Made by a program: the position numbers and the translations under genes
The notes under the pieces: generated by a model
What the model was told of the DNA's origin: nothing
The model's database searches: none
What the model saw: the letters and a program-made list of their open reading frames with translations, nothing else
Assembly: GCA_024226555.1 (NCBI GenBank)
Contig: JAAELO010000714.1
Span: forward strand, 1 to 61,968
Source of the DNA: Desulfobacterales bacterium
GTDB lineage: Bacteria > Desulfobacterota > Desulfobacteria > Desulfobacterales > JAAELO01
DNA: 61,968 bases
Reading direction: 5' to 3'
Shown: positions 37,618 through 48,327 of the stretch, in pieces
Numbering within the stretch: the stretch's first letter is position 1
Layout of the letters: each line of letters opens with the position of its first letter

Positions 37618-38463
37618 ATGATTGCAAAGAAAATGGTGAAAAAATTTCTTCAGATCAAAACATTGCCTCATATTGCATTTCAGCTCACACAGATGATATC
37701 TGAGGACAATAGCACAATGCAGGAATTTGAGTCAGTTATCAAACTGGACCCAACACTTGTTCTTAAAACACTTAAGCTCGTAAACAGTCCCTATTATGCA
37801 CTGAGAAAAAAAGTTACAAGTATATCAGAGGCTGTTGTTTATATAGGTATGGAAAACCTGAGAAATATTATTGTGGTTTCAGCCATTAAAGATATTTATT
37901 CAAAAGAGTGTAAATCAGATTCATTTTCACGGGCGAAATTATGGTTACATTGTGCAGCAGTTGGTTTGTGCAACCAGATGGTATCAGAAAGAATAATGGG
38001 AGAAAAAGGTGAAGATCCATTTCTTTGCGGTATATTGCATGATATTGGGATGATTATTGAGGATCAGGTAGTTCCTGATGACTTTCTTGAAATATGTGAT
38101 GAATTTAAAAAGAGTAAAACTTTAATTACTGATATTGAAAAAGAACATCTTGGAAGTAACCATTGTGAAATAGGTTCAATTCTTGCTGAGCACTGGAAAC
38201 TTTCTGAAGATATACAAAATGGTATTAAGAATCATCACGAAATTGAAAATACCTTAGCACCAAACAATATTACAAGCATAACACAAATTGGAGAATATCT
38301 TGTTTCAAGAATGGGTTATTCATCATTGAACGGTATGAAGGGGACGCTACCGGCCCCACTATCTGAACATATGAAACAATATATTGGAGAATACAAGATG
38401 ATAGCAATGGATCTGCCTGATGAATTGAATAAAGCAAAAGAGATATACAAAATTAATATATAA
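37618..38463 (+). CDS. HDOD domain protein
   Basis: 281 aa from ATG 37618, placed eight bases after GGAG; an in-frame TTG three bases earlier is possible. HDOD domain over most of the length (LPHIAFQLTQMISEDNSTMQ, LDPTLVLKTLKLVNSPYYAL, ILHDIGMIIEDQV). A signalling adaptor like the HDOD gene at 13.9 kb but only distantly similar. A long-form foldback element begins immediately after its stop, and the next gene is a hybrid kinase, a likely partner by position. Confidence 0.87.
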   Translation: MIAKKMVKKFLQIKTLPHIAFQLTQMISEDNSTMQEFESVIKLDPTLVLKTLKLVNSPYYALRKKVTSISEAVVYIGMENLRNIIVVSAIKDIYSKECKSDSFSRAKLWLHCAAVGLCNQMVSERIMGEKGEDPFLCGILHDIGMIIEDQVVPDDFLEICDEFKKSKTLITDIEKEHLGSNHCEIGSILAEHWKLSEDIQNGIKNHHEIENTLAPNNITSITQIGEYLVSRMGYSSLNGMKGTLPAPLSEHMKQYIGEYKMIAMDLPDELNKAKEIYKINI

Positions 38464-38625
38464 GGGGAACCTCTAATAATTAGAATTTTTGATGAAAAAT
38501 AGCGTTTATAAAAGCTTTTAGTTTTATAAAATCTCTGCATAACAAAAAACAACGGGTTGATTTTACTACAGTTTTTTTTGTTATGACGCTGTGTTTCGCA
38601 AAAAGATCAGTTATTAGAGATTCCC
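38464..38625 (+). mobile_element. Long-form foldback element
   Basis: 162-bp copy flanked by ATAA at 38460-38463 and 38626-38629. Its first base directly follows the TAA of the HDOD gene. Nearly identical to the copies at 36402 and 61766, so these three spread recently or are under constraint. The next gene starts 17 bp after it. Confidence 0.9.
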
Positions 38626-38641
38626 ATAAGTCTGGAGCTTA

Positions 38642-40342
38642 ATGGATTTTCTAAACGACATATTTGAAGAGATTGAAGATGGTAACATCATATATGATGA
38701 ACTAATTTTGTTTCTTCAAAGTGAGATTAGCGGGGTTGATTTTGTAATAGCAAAAAAGGGCTCTGAGATATCATCTGAAATCTTTGAAAAAGACTCAACC
38801 AGAAAACTTATTAAACTCGCAGAAGAAAAGCAGGATTTAGTTCATAGTTCAAACTGTATTTTTGCACGTTATATTAATAATTTTAAATGTGTTCTTATTT
38901 ATAATGATCTAAATAAATACAAAAATCTTAATCATTCTGTTGATATTTGTTTGAGTCTTTTTTTCAAAAGTAAAGAACTTGAAAATGAGAGGATGCTATT
39001 AGGTATTCAGAAAAAACAGTTGAAAAGACAAATCGAGGTACTCAACAAGAAAAATCAGGAAATTCTTGAAGATAATCATAAAATTCATAAAATGAATCAG
39101 GAGCAGCAAGCTCTTTATACCAATAAACTTAACAGGGAACTGGAAAAAAGAACAAGAGAGTTGAAGGTTGCAAAAGATAAGGCTGAGGATTCTAACAGAG
39201 CTAAGAGTTCTTTTCTTGCTAATATGAGCCATGAAATAAGAACACCCATGAATGGTATTATTGGTATGACAGATCTCCTTTTAGACACTATATTGACAAC
39301 TGAACAGGAAGATTATGTTAATTCAATTTACTCAAGTGCAGATGTTTTAACTTTTCTGATCAATGAAATTTTAGATTATTCAAAAATTGAAGCTGGAAAA
39401 TTGGAGATTGAACACATCACATTTGATCTGTTTAAACTACTCCACGAAGTTCAAAACCTTATGGCACTTGCAGCGAAAAAAAACAGAGTTACTCTTAATC
39501 TTTCAGTTGAACCTTCAATTCCACAATATCTTATTAGTGACCCTGTGAGAATAAGACAGATTTTGATCAATCTTGTTGGTAATTCTGTTAAATTTACAAA
39601 AGATGGTGAGATTACAATAATCGTCGAACCTTTATATAAATTGAAAGGATCTGAAGTTACGTTAACATTCTCTGTAAAAGATACTGGAATTGGTATTCCT
39701 GATGACAGGTTAAAAAATCTTTTTGATGAATTTTCCCAGGTTGATATTTCAACAACAAGGAAATATGGCGGTACTGGCTTGGGGCTTACAATTTCCAAAC
39801 AACTCACAGAACTTTTAGGTGGAACCATGTCTGTTAACAGTATAGTCGGCCAAGGTTCGATATTCTCTTTCACTGTTATCTTTAAAAAATCAAAAGAGGA
39901 AGATATTATTTCCGAAGAGGTTGAGGAGATAGTAACTAAAAATGAATCAAAAAAGGATCTGGATGTTCTTCTTGTGGAGGATAACAAGATGAATCAAAAA
40001 GTTGCAATGAAGATGCTCTCAAAATTAGGACACAGAGTGGATTTGGCAGAAGATGGTGAAAAAGGAATAACTGCTTTTAAAGAGAAGAAGTATGACATTA
40101 TATTGATGGATGGACAAATGCCGGTTCTGGATGGATTCAAAGCCATTAAAATAATTCGTTCAATCGAAGAGGAATCTGTAAAAAAAGGAAAATTCATTGA
40201 AAGAACCCCGGTAATAGCAGTCTCTGCAAGTGCTATGAAAGGTGATAAAGACCTATTCATTGAAGCAGGTATGGATGATTATCTATCGAAACCCATCAAA
40301 AAAAATAGCCTTGATAAAGTCATACAAAAGAATGTTAAATAA
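38642..40342 (+). CDS. Soluble hybrid histidine kinase
   Basis: 566 aa. The N-terminal 110 residues are unrecognised. A coiled coil (about 110-180), HisKA with H197 in [12 protein letters not shown], HATPase (N box [24 protein letters not shown]) and a receiver (VEDNKMNQ, D490 in [12 protein letters not shown]) follow. No membrane helix and no PAS visible. RBS GGAG at proper spacing lies between the foldback element and the ATG, so any read-through transcript carries the element in its leader. Confidence 0.9.
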   Translation: MDFLNDIFEEIEDGNIIYDELILFLQSEISGVDFVIAKKGSEISSEIFEKDSTRKLIKLAEEKQDLVHSSNCIFARYINNFKCVLIYNDLNKYKNLNHSVDICLSLFFKSKELENERMLLGIQKKQLKRQIEVLNKKNQEILEDNHKIHKMNQEQQALYTNKLNRELEKRTRELKVAKDKAEDSNRAKSSFLANMSHEIRTPMNGIIGMTDLLLDTILTTEQEDYVNSIYSSADVLTFLINEILDYSKIEAGKLEIEHITFDLFKLLHEVQNLMALAAKKNRVTLNLSVEPSIPQYLISDPVRIRQILINLVGNSVKFTKDGEITIIVEPLYKLKGSEVTLTFSVKDTGIGIPDDRLKNLFDEFSQVDISTTRKYGGTGLGLTISKQLTELLGGTMSVNSIVGQGSIFSFTVIFKKSKEEDIISEEVEEIVTKNESKKDLDVLLVEDNKMNQKVAMKMLSKLGHRVDLAEDGEKGITAFKEKKYDIILMDGQMPVLDGFKAIKIIRSIEEESVKKGKFIERTPVIAVSASAMKGDKDLFIEAGMDDYLSKPIKKNSLDKVIQKNVK

Positions 40343-40396
40343 TCTTTTTCATATATATACTAACTCCCTTGTTTGGTTCAAATTTCTCTGATATAA

Positions 40397-40613
40397 GGAA
40401 ACTTCTAATATCTGGAATTTTGTTTGAAATACAGATTATAAAAGCTTTAGTTTTATAAAATCTCTGGTGAGAAAAAAATAACGAGCTGGTTTTATAACAG
40501 TTATTTTTTTGAAACAATTCTGTTGTTTTGCTTTTTAAAAACAACTTAAATAGTTCGATCAAAACAAACAAAACTAAAGCCTTTTGTGTTACAGGCAGTT
40601 ATTGGAAATTTCC
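40397..40613 (+). mobile_element. Extended foldback element (largest copy)
   Basis: 217-bp copy, GGAAACTTCTAATATC to TTATTGGAAATTTCC, flanked by ATAA at 40393-40396 and 40614-40617. Extra internal arms pair with each other: GCTTTAGTTTT (left) with AAAACTAAAGC (right), and GTTGTTTT with AAAACAAC. Confidence 0.85.
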
Positions 40614-40654
40614 ATAATCAAAAAACTAACCTGCATTATTTTAGTGGAGATAAA

Positions 40655-41569
40655 ATGAAAGATAAAATGAATTTAGAAAACAAAGTTGTTGTGATCACTG
40701 GAGCTGGAGCAGGACTGGGTAGAATTTATGCCCTTGAATTTGCCAAAAGAGGTGCGAAAATTGTTGTAAATGACCTTGGTGGTCAACGGGATGGTCTTGG
40801 AGAGTCAAAAACCCCCTCTGAAAGTGTAGTTGCCGAAATTAAAGCTCTTGGAGCTGAGGCTATTTCAAATTATGATAACGTTGCCACAAAAGAGGGCGGC
40901 GAAAATATAATAAAAACTGCTGTTGACACCTTTGGTCGAATAGACATCCTAATCAATAATGCTGGAATCTTAAGGGATAAAAGCTTTACTAAAATGGAAA
41001 AAGATAATTGGGATGCTGTTTTGGATGTACATCTAAACGGTGCTTATAATGTTACAAAACCAGCCTTTGAGATTATGAAGGAAAATGATTTTGGAAGAAT
41101 AATAATGACAACATCGGCTGCCGGGCTTTATGGGAATTTTGGTCAAACAAATTACTCTTCAGCAAAACTTGGATTAGTTGGCTTTATGAATACCCTAAAA
41201 ATAGAGGGTTTAAAATATAATATAAATGTAAATACAATTGCTCCAATTGCAGCCTCAAGACTTACTGAGGATATTCTTCCACAGGAGATGCTTGACAAAA
41301 TGAAACCGGATTTCATAGCTCCTCTTGTACTTTATCTGGCAAGTGAAAACTGTAAGGAAACAGGTCAGATTTTTAACGCCGGAATGGGTTTTTACAATAG
41401 AGCTGCAGTTGTTACAGGTCCATCAATACAAATAGGAGAAGATGGAAATCCACCGTCTGCAGAAGAAATTATGGGAAATATGGATAAAATAAGTGATATA
41501 GAAGGTGGTAAGGAATTTATAGATCTGAATGCTGCTATTTTTGATCTTCTATCTCCGAAAACAGATTAG
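40655..41569 (+). CDS. SDR family oxidoreductase (MFE2/hydroxyacyl-CoA dehydrogenase-like)
   Basis: 304 aa from ATG 40655, six bases after GGAG; a longer frame starting inside the foldback element is unlikely. Rossmann motif TGAGAGLGR, NNAG, and catalytic S154-Y167-K171 (YSSAK). The sequence (NKVVVITGAGAGLGRIYALE, AKRGAKIVVNDLGG) is typical of the (3R)-hydroxyacyl-CoA dehydrogenase unit of multifunctional enzyme 2. About 55 C-terminal residues exceed the core fold. Probable NAD(P)-dependent step in acyl-CoA oxidation. Monocistronic, with a strong terminator. Confidence 0.9.
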   Translation: MKDKMNLENKVVVITGAGAGLGRIYALEFAKRGAKIVVNDLGGQRDGLGESKTPSESVVAEIKALGAEAISNYDNVATKEGGENIIKTAVDTFGRIDILINNAGILRDKSFTKMEKDNWDAVLDVHLNGAYNVTKPAFEIMKENDFGRIIMTTSAAGLYGNFGQTNYSSAKLGLVGFMNTLKIEGLKYNINVNTIAPIAASRLTEDILPQEMLDKMKPDFIAPLVLYLASENCKETGQIFNAGMGFYNRAAVVTGPSIQIGEDGNPPSAEEIMGNMDKISDIEGGKEFIDLNAAIFDLLSPKTD

Positions 41570-41590
41570 ATATACAAACTAAATATTTTG

Positions 41591-41620
41591 CATTTAGGTG
41601 CTTAAAAAAGCACCTAAATG
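41591..41620. terminator. Bidirectional terminator
   Basis: 13-bp perfect stem CATTTAGGTGCTT / AAGCACCTAAATG with an AAAA loop between the converging SDR and two-CW genes. Confidence 0.88.
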
Positions 41621-41623
41621 TTG

Positions 41624-41836
41624 TTATCTTTGGTAATGTTCGCTCGTATAAAAATCACAATCCATACAATTTGCTAATTTTGTGGCAAAAACCCCCTGTA
41701 CTGTCCCTCCACATAAAGTTCCTGCAACCCGGGCACAACTGGTTCCACAATCAGGGTAAGCCGGACAAACTCCTTTGGTAGCAGCATTTTTACCATCTTC
41801 TTCTAATCCACACTTTTTGAATTCCCAACAATTCAT
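41624..41836 (-). CDS. Small two-CW domain protein
   Basis: 70 aa with ten Cys. It opens MNCWEFKKCG and later has CPAYPDCGTSCARVAGTLCG and CMDCDFY, typical of the two-CW domain found in delta-proteobacterial proteins, often fused to sensors. Here it stands alone. Likely metal binding; function unknown. GGAGG precedes the ATG. Confidence 0.85.
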   Translation of the reverse strand: MNCWEFKKCGLEEDGKNAATKGVCPAYPDCGTSCARVAGTLCGGTVQGVFATKLANCMDCDFYTSEHYQR

Positions 41837-41918
41837 AGGTTATCCTCCAAGAATTTGAAATGAATATTATTCAGGCAATATACAATACTAAATTATATTT
41901 TTCAATAGGATACATTTT

Positions 41919-41974
41919 GAGAATCTCTACAATACCGGTTTTAAAGTATACTGTTGCTTTTATAAGAGATTCTC
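41919..41974. repeat. Miniature inverted repeat related to the element ends
   Basis: GAGAATCTCT and its exact complement AGAGATTCTC bound a 56-bp segment. The arms match the element tips, but the interior is different and no flanking repeat is seen. Lies between the two-CW and MFS genes; nothing else in 41837-42071. Confidence 0.5.
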
Positions 41975-42071
41975 TATATCTTTTTCATAATTATTTTTAA
42001 AGAAGGACTTATAAAAATCTAAAAAACATGATTTTTTATTTAAAATTTACTTTTGCAAAGAGATTTTTTAT

Positions 42072-43358
42072 ATGAACATTCTAAAGACTAAATATATGAT
42101 TACTGTAATTATAACAGTTTGTGCTGGTATAATGCCCCAGCTTTTTTTTAAAAATGGTTTTCTTCTATCCTATTTTTCAAAACTGGGTTTACAAAGTTCA
42201 ACTATTCTTATTATGCTTTCTATACCTTCAGCTGTCATGTTCATTCTTTCTGTCCCTCTCGCATATTATGCTGATATTTATGGAAAAAAAAAGATAGGTT
42301 TAATAGGAATTATTTTTACTGTTCTTGGTTTTCTATTGATTATTTGTTCAGGTTTTTTCAAAGAAGAAGCTTTTTTCTATATTATTACAGGTTTACTTAT
42401 TTTCAGTATAGGTTTTACAGCATTGATATCTGGCTGGTTTGCTCTGTTGAGCCCTCTTGTTCCTGAAAATATCAGAGGATCTTTTTTTGGGAATTTGCGT
42501 TTGTCCTGGCAAATATTTGCTATTGCATGCTCCTTTATAATCACCTATATTCTCGATCTAAATTCATCCATTAGTACTTACCAGCTTATTCTTGCTTTCT
42601 TTACATCACTACTTGTTTTGCAGATTTTTATTTACATGAAAATACCCGAATTTGAAAAAGCAGAATTTACAAAACAATCCATAAAAAATATTCTTACATA
42701 TATTGTGGATAAACCAGGATATATGCCCTTTTGTGCATATTGTTTTCTACTACTACTCGCCACCGGATCATGGCCCGTTACACTTGGACTCCTTGAAAAG
42801 GATGTATTGAAATTCTCTGATGAGCTCATTGTCCATATGGGAACTATGCTTTTTGTCGGATCTATGCTTGGATTCTACATTGGTGGAAAAATGGTGGACA
42901 GGTTTGGAACAAAGATAGTTTTTTTAGTGGTCCATTTCTCATATTTTTTTATTCTGTTTATTGTACTATTAAGAGATTTTATTCCTGTTCCTTACGGGTA
43001 TTATTTCAGTTTTATAACATTTACCCTTGGCCTTATTCAAGCATCTTCAAGTATTGCTCTTACTTCTGAAATGATGGCCCTTGCACCTCAAAAATACAAG
43101 TCTGTGACAATCTCTTTTTGCTCCTCTCTTCAGGTTGGAGGAGCTGCAATTTCCGGTTTGGTAAGTGGTAAGATTATTGAATATGGTATTTTAAGTGAAA
43201 CCTGGGTTTTTAAATCTCTTACTCTCAGTAATTACGATACACTTATACTTTTTAATGCAGTAATGGTTTTTGTTTTTATCATCACACTTGGATTAATACC
43301 ATCTGTTGTTAAAACAAAAAAAGTTCAATGGGTTCCACATTCATCAAAAACGCTATAG
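42072..43358 (+). CDS. MFS transporter
   Basis: 428 aa with about 12 hydrophobic helices and the MFS loop motif between helices 2 and 3 (YYADIYGKKKIGLIG). A second half-motif follows helix 8 (GGKMVDRFGTK). Cytoplasmic-membrane secondary transporter; substrate unknown. It heads a three-gene set: the GNAT gene starts 12 bp after its stop. Confidence 0.88.
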   Translation: MNILKTKYMITVIITVCAGIMPQLFFKNGFLLSYFSKLGLQSSTILIMLSIPSAVMFILSVPLAYYADIYGKKKIGLIGIIFTVLGFLLIICSGFFKEEAFFYIITGLLIFSIGFTALISGWFALLSPLVPENIRGSFFGNLRLSWQIFAIACSFIITYILDLNSSISTYQLILAFFTSLLVLQIFIYMKIPEFEKAEFTKQSIKNILTYIVDKPGYMPFCAYCFLLLLATGSWPVTLGLLEKDVLKFSDELIVHMGTMLFVGSMLGFYIGGKMVDRFGTKIVFLVVHFSYFFILFIVLLRDFIPVPYGYYFSFITFTLGLIQASSSIALTSEMMALAPQKYKSVTISFCSSLQVGGAAISGLVSGKIIEYGILSETWVFKSLTLSNYDTLILFNAVMVFVFIITLGLIPSVVKTKKVQWVPHSSKTL

Positions 43359-43370
43359 GATAGAAAATTA

Positions 43371-43877
43371 ATGCAATTAAAACACCTTTCAAAAAACAAT
43401 AGTTCAAAAGATTATTATAAAAAATATCTTGAAGATATATGTTTTGAATCTGAATTTATAGACAATGTTACTGAAATTAGCGAAAAAATTGATAAAGAAA
43501 CTCCAGATTCAATTCCTTTTGGAGCATTAGTTAATGGTCAGATAGTCGGTTTTTTTACTATTGAACTCTCAAACCCTACTGTTAATTTTAAAGAAGAAGA
43601 TTTCTCTTGCTGGATGGATTCATTCCATATTGCAGAAATACATCATGGGAAAGGATATGCCAAAGATATTTTAAAAATGCTACCAAAGATTTTAAGAAAG
43701 GAATATAAATATCTGAAATTACTTAATCTTACAGTTAATTTAAGAAATAAAGCTGCAATATCACTATATCTAAAATGTGGTTTTTCTGATACCGGTGAAA
43801 TTTATAAAGGTGGACCTGCAGGTCCTCAACATATATTTACAAAAAATATTAATAAAGGGAACTATGAAAGAGATTGA
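43371..43877 (+). CDS. GNAT N-acetyltransferase
   Basis: 168 aa. GNAT fold with the acetyl-CoA loop region HHGKGYAKDILKML and the C-terminal NKAAISLYLKCGFSDTGEIY. AGGATAG precedes the ATG. The cupin gene's ATG lies 14 bases before its stop. Substrate unknown. Confidence 0.85.
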   Translation: MQLKHLSKNNSSKDYYKKYLEDICFESEFIDNVTEISEKIDKETPDSIPFGALVNGQIVGFFTIELSNPTVNFKEEDFSCWMDSFHIAEIHHGKGYAKDILKMLPKILRKEYKYLKLLNLTVNLRNKAAISLYLKCGFSDTGEIYKGGPAGPQHIFTKNINKGNYERD

Positions 43878-44349
43878 TAAAAAGGTTATAGATCAACTTA
43901 ATAAGGATTGTCTTGAAAGCCCAAGAAATAGGGCTCATTACAATATCCATCCTACTTTAGATGATCCGATACAGAGATTATGCATAAGTGCTGGTAAAGG
44001 TACATACATAAGGCCACACAGGCATATTGAAGAAGGCAAATTTGAATTATTCATAATTCTTCAAGGAACAGCAACAATAATAATTTTTGATAAAGATGGT
44101 ACAATTATTTCACGATCAGAATTAAGTGAAGATAAAACAAGAGCTGTAGAAATACCACCTCACAAATGGCATACTCTCGTTGTGCACTCTCAATCAGTTC
44201 TTATGGAATTTAAACCAGGTCCATATGCCCCTCTTTCTGAAAAAGATTTTGCTAAATGGGCCCCGGAAGAGAAGGCTCCAAATGCTAAAGAGTTTGAAAA
44301 GAGAATCAGAAATGCAAAGGTTGGGGATAATGTATGTAATTTGAAGTAA
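43864..44349 (+). CDS. WbuC-type cupin protein
   Basis: 161 aa from ATG 43864 (AAAGGGA upstream); a longer frame reading back into the GNAT gene is out of place. Cupin signature GTYIRPHRHIEEGKFELF..LQGTA and second motif PHKWHTLV, plus NRAHYNIHPTLDDPIQRL, match WbuC-family cupin metalloproteins often found in polysaccharide clusters. The His residues likely bind a metal. Confidence 0.85.
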   Translation: MKEIDKKVIDQLNKDCLESPRNRAHYNIHPTLDDPIQRLCISAGKGTYIRPHRHIEEGKFELFIILQGTATIIIFDKDGTIISRSELSEDKTRAVEIPPHKWHTLVVHSQSVLMEFKPGPYAPLSEKDFAKWAPEEKAPNAKEFEKRIRNAKVGDNVCNLK

Positions 44350-44385
44350 AGAAATCTATCATTTTTAAAATTTAAAAACATTTAA

Positions 44386-44514
44386 GGGAACCTCTAATAA
44401 TTAATATTTTGGATGAAATGCAAGGCATTTCCAAAAGTAACGAACCGATTTTATTACAGTTTTTTTTGGAAATAACAAAGTATTACGCCAAAAGAGGAGT
44501 TATTAGAGATTCCC
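44386..44514 (+). mobile_element. Foldback MITE-like element upstream of nif operon
   Basis: 129-bp copy flanked by TTAA at 44382-44385 and 44515-44518. The core arms are ATTTCCAAAA (44427-44436) and TTTTGGAAAT (44464-44473). It separates the cupin gene from the nif control region. Confidence 0.9.
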
Positions 44515-44704
44515 TTAAGATTTATTTTGTTCAAGTAATATATGAAAAATACATTTTAATAGTGATTTTTTATATTCATGACACAACCAAGATAACAACA
44601 GTTAGTTTCAGTTAAAATGCAGCTATTCGAAGTTCCTAATATCTGCATTAATCCCTTCTTTAATAATTTGCTACCATTTCTATAATACTACCCTAATTAT
44701 ATAT

Positions 44705-44746
44705 TACATATATGTAGATTCACTCCGTTTTAAATACATATATGTA
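44705..44746. promoter_or_regulatory. Twin palindromes upstream of nifH
   Basis: TACATATATGTA occurs at 44705-44716 and again at 44735-44746, exactly 30 bp apart. The second is part of the 20-bp perfect palindrome TAAATACATATATGTATTTA (44731-44750). They lie about 110-150 bp before the sigma-54 promoter, where an enhancer-binding activator or a repressor would sit. No TGT-N10-ACA NifA site was found. Confidence 0.55.
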
Positions 44747-44787
44747 TTTATATATATATTAAAATAATTAAAGTTTACAATTAATGA

Positions 44788-45738
<951 letters not shown>

Positions 45739-45802
45739 AAACCAGCCAATTAAATGAAACTTATAAGACAACTTTGAATAATGGAACATGGAGATATTTA
45801 AA

Positions 45803-46150
45803 ATGATAATGATTCGTTCAATAATAAGACCAGAAAAGGTTGATAGCGTTTTAACTTCACTTATGGAAGCTGGATTTCCTGCAGTTACAAAATATCCTGT
45901 GGCTGGGCGTGGTAAACAGCGCGGTATAAAGATAGGGGAAATCACATATGATGAAATTCCAAAAGAGATGTTGATGGTAGTAGTTAAAAAATCAGATAAA
46001 GACTATGTGCTTGAAATAATAATGAAGGCTGCAAAAAGCAGTAATACTGGAGCTTTTGGAGATGGTAAAATATTTATTAGTGAAGTTTCAGAAGTATACA
46101 CAATTAGCTCTGGTGTAAAAGAAACGGAAGCTGAAGAGGTTCCGGTATGA
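45803..46150 (+). CDS. nifI1: PII-like nitrogenase regulator NifI1
   Basis: 115 aa from ATG 45803. GGAG at 45790-45793 is correctly spaced for it, and MIMIRSIIRPEKVDSVL matches family N-termini; an upstream in-frame ATG at 45788 overlaps that RBS. PII fold with T-loop PVAGRGKQRGI and C-terminal TGAFGDGKIFI. With NifI2 it forms a complex that inhibits nitrogenase when ammonium is present and is released by 2-oxoglutarate (established in methanogens). Overlaps nifI2 by four bases. Confidence 0.94.
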   Translation: MIMIRSIIRPEKVDSVLTSLMEAGFPAVTKYPVAGRGKQRGIKIGEITYDEIPKEMLMVVVKKSDKDYVLEIIMKAAKSSNTGAFGDGKIFISEVSEVYTISSGVKETEAEEVPV

Positions 46151-46521
46151 AGGAAGTAATTGCTGTCTTAAGAATGGATATGATGACAAAGACAAAAAAA
46201 GCCCTTTCAGAAATAGATATCCCATCACTTCATGCCAGTGCTTGTCTTGGAAGAGGTAAAGGTCTTGTTGATATGATGGTTCTTAAAGGTGCTGAAAAAG
46301 GATATGAAGAAGCTATTGAGCAGCTTGGTAGTGGTGGAAGACTTATTCCCAAGAGATTACTTAGTATAGTTCTTCCTGACAAAAAGGTGGATCAGGTTAT
46401 AAAATTGATAATTAAAGTAAATAAAACAGGTAAATCCGGGGATGGAAAAATATTTGTGATGCCAATAATTAACGCACATAGAGTAAGAACCGGAGAATCC
46501 GGAGAAGAAATTCTGGATTAA
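46147..46521 (+). CDS. nifI2: PII-like nitrogenase regulator NifI2
   Basis: 124 aa, ATGA overlap with nifI1. PII-like with KEVIAVLRMDMMTKTKKALS, CLGRGKGLVD, LIPKRLLSIVLPD and KTGKSGDGKIFVMP. Partner of NifI1 in post-translational switch-off of the nitrogenase encoded next door. Whether it is nucleotidylylated is unknown; NifI proteins generally are not. Confidence 0.94.
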   Translation: MKEVIAVLRMDMMTKTKKALSEIDIPSLHASACLGRGKGLVDMMVLKGAEKGYEEAIEQLGSGGRLIPKRLLSIVLPDKKVDQVIKLIIKVNKTGKSGDGKIFVMPIINAHRVRTGESGEEILD

Positions 46522-46569
46522 AAATTTATAGGAAACGATACGTAAAGAGAAACTATTGAGGTGAATACA

Positions 46570-48216
46570 ATGTCTGAGTTAGTTATTGAAAAATATAAAG
46601 AAAAAACCGACCCTGAATTTATTAAAAAAGAATTAATAAAAAAATATCCAACCAAGGTAGCACGTAAGAGGTCCAAACAAATTGTCGTTAATAAAGTTGA
46701 TGGTGATAAGAATGTTCCTGAAGTGTTTGCAAATACAAGAACCATTCCGGGTATTATAACTCAGAGGGGTTGTACATATGCAGGTTGTAAAGGTGTTATT
46801 TTAGGGCCAACACGTGACCTTGTAAATATAGTACATGGACCAATTGGATGTAGTTTTTACGCATGGCTAACCAGAAGAAATCAAACCAGATTAACGTCTG
46901 AAGATGATGAGAACTACATGACCTACTGTTTTTCAACAGATATGCAGGAATCAGATATTGTGTTTGGTGGAGAGAAGAAATTAAAAGATGCTATTCAGGA
47001 AGCTTATGATCTTTTTCATCCCAAGGCTATAAGTATTTTTTCGACATGTCCGGTAGGTCTTATTGGGGATGATGTCCATGCTGTGTCACGAGAGATGAAG
47101 GAAAAGCTTGGTATAAATGTTTTTGGATTTTCATGTGAAGGTTACAAAGGTGTTAGTCAATCAGCTGGACACCATATTGCAAATAATGGTGTCTTTAAAC
47201 ATATCATTGGTGAAGATGACTCTATAGGTGATGGTGAGTACAGGATAAATCTTTTAGGTGAGTATAATATTGGTGGAGATGGTTTTGAAATAGACAGGAT
47301 TCTTGCAGATTGTGGAATTTCAGTTGTTTCAACATTTAGTGGAAATTCGACTTATGATCAGTTTGCAAACTCTCATACCGCAGATCTTAATACAATAATG
47401 TGTCACAGATCTATAAACTATGTTGCAGAGATGATGGAGAAGAAATTTGGAATTCCGTGGATAAAAATAAATTTTATTGGTGCAAAAGCAACGGCAAAAT
47501 CTTTAAGAAAAATAGCTGAATATTTTGGAGAAGAAAAATTAATTAAAAAAGTTGAAGAAGTAATTAAAAAAGAAATGCCTTATGTTGATGATGTAATGAG
47601 TGCTGCAAGGAAAAAATGTGAAGGTAAGAAGGCAATGCTTTTTGTAGGTGGCTCACGGGCACACCATTATCAGGAACTTTTTAAAGAATTAGGAATGGAA
47701 ACTGTTTCAGCAGGTTATGAATTTGGGCATAGGGATGATTATGAAGGAAGGAAAGTACTTCCTTCCATAAAAATTGATGCTGATAGTCGTAATATTGAGG
47801 AACTCGAAGTTTCTAAAGATCCAAAGAGATATAAACCAAGAAAAACTAAAGAAGAGTTAAAAGCACTTACAGATCAGGGTTTCACATTTGAAGCGTATGA
47901 CGGAATGATGTCTGAAATGGAGCAGGATTCCATAATAATTGATGATTTAAACCATCATGAAACTGAAGTGTTAATAAATCTTTGTAAACCGGATATAATT
48001 TGTGCAGGCATAAAGGAGAAGTATGTTGTACAGAAAAGTGGGGTACCTTTGAAACAGTTACATAGTTATGATTCTGGTGGTCCATATGCAGGATTCAAGG
48101 GTGCGATTAATTTTTATAAAGATATCGACAGAATGGTTAATTCCAAAGTGTGGGGCTACATTAAACCTCCATGGGAGTCGGATCCGGAGCTATCAGCAAA
48201 ATACGCATGGGAATAG
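46570..48216 (+). CDS. nifD: Nitrogenase MoFe protein alpha subunit NifD
   Basis: 548 aa from ATG 46570. GAGGTG at 46558-46563 acts as its RBS, so the GTG inside it is not the start. P-cluster ligands C68 (RGCTYAGC), C94 (PIGCSFYAW) and C160 (STCPVGLIGDD). FeMo-co ligands C278 (MCHRSINY) and H498 (LHSYDSGGPYAGF). The roughly 50-residue insertion around 395-450 (RKVLPSIKIDADSRNIEELE) is the one known from clostridial-type NifD. A molybdenum enzyme rather than Vnf/Anf is likely, since no nifD-nifG-nifK order is seen. Confidence 0.95.
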   Translation: MSELVIEKYKEKTDPEFIKKELIKKYPTKVARKRSKQIVVNKVDGDKNVPEVFANTRTIPGIITQRGCTYAGCKGVILGPTRDLVNIVHGPIGCSFYAWLTRRNQTRLTSEDDENYMTYCFSTDMQESDIVFGGEKKLKDAIQEAYDLFHPKAISIFSTCPVGLIGDDVHAVSREMKEKLGINVFGFSCEGYKGVSQSAGHHIANNGVFKHIIGEDDSIGDGEYRINLLGEYNIGGDGFEIDRILADCGISVVSTFSGNSTYDQFANSHTADLNTIMCHRSINYVAEMMEKKFGIPWIKINFIGAKATAKSLRKIAEYFGEEKLIKKVEEVIKKEMPYVDDVMSAARKKCEGKKAMLFVGGSRAHHYQELFKELGMETVSAGYEFGHRDDYEGRKVLPSIKIDADSRNIEELEVSKDPKRYKPRKTKEELKALTDQGFTFEAYDGMMSEMEQDSIIIDDLNHHETEVLINLCKPDIICAGIKEKYVVQKSGVPLKQLHSYDSGGPYAGFKGAINFYKDIDRMVNSKVWGYIKPPWESDPELSAKYAWE

Positions 48217-48327
48217 CTAATAATCAGCTTTTGAGCGAATTACTGCGTGACTCGAAAAATTATTAACCTCGAAATATAAAACATGATAAGGGCAAAGATA
48301 ACTAAATAGCAGGCTTGTAAAATTCCT

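Noticed and set aside
39451-39987. 178-aa minus-strand frame inside the hybrid kinase
   Set aside because: Antisense shadow of conserved kinase domains; no RBS or family match.
40586-40654. Longer SDR start inside the foldback element
   Set aside because: Extra residues are element-encoded, without RBS; GGAG precedes the ATG at 40655.
43777-43863. Longer start for the cupin protein
   Set aside because: It reads back through the GNAT gene; AAAGGGA and WbuC-like N-terminus support 43864.
46561-46569. GTG as nifD start
   Set aside because: The GTG is part of GAGGTG, the ribosome-binding site for ATG 46570.
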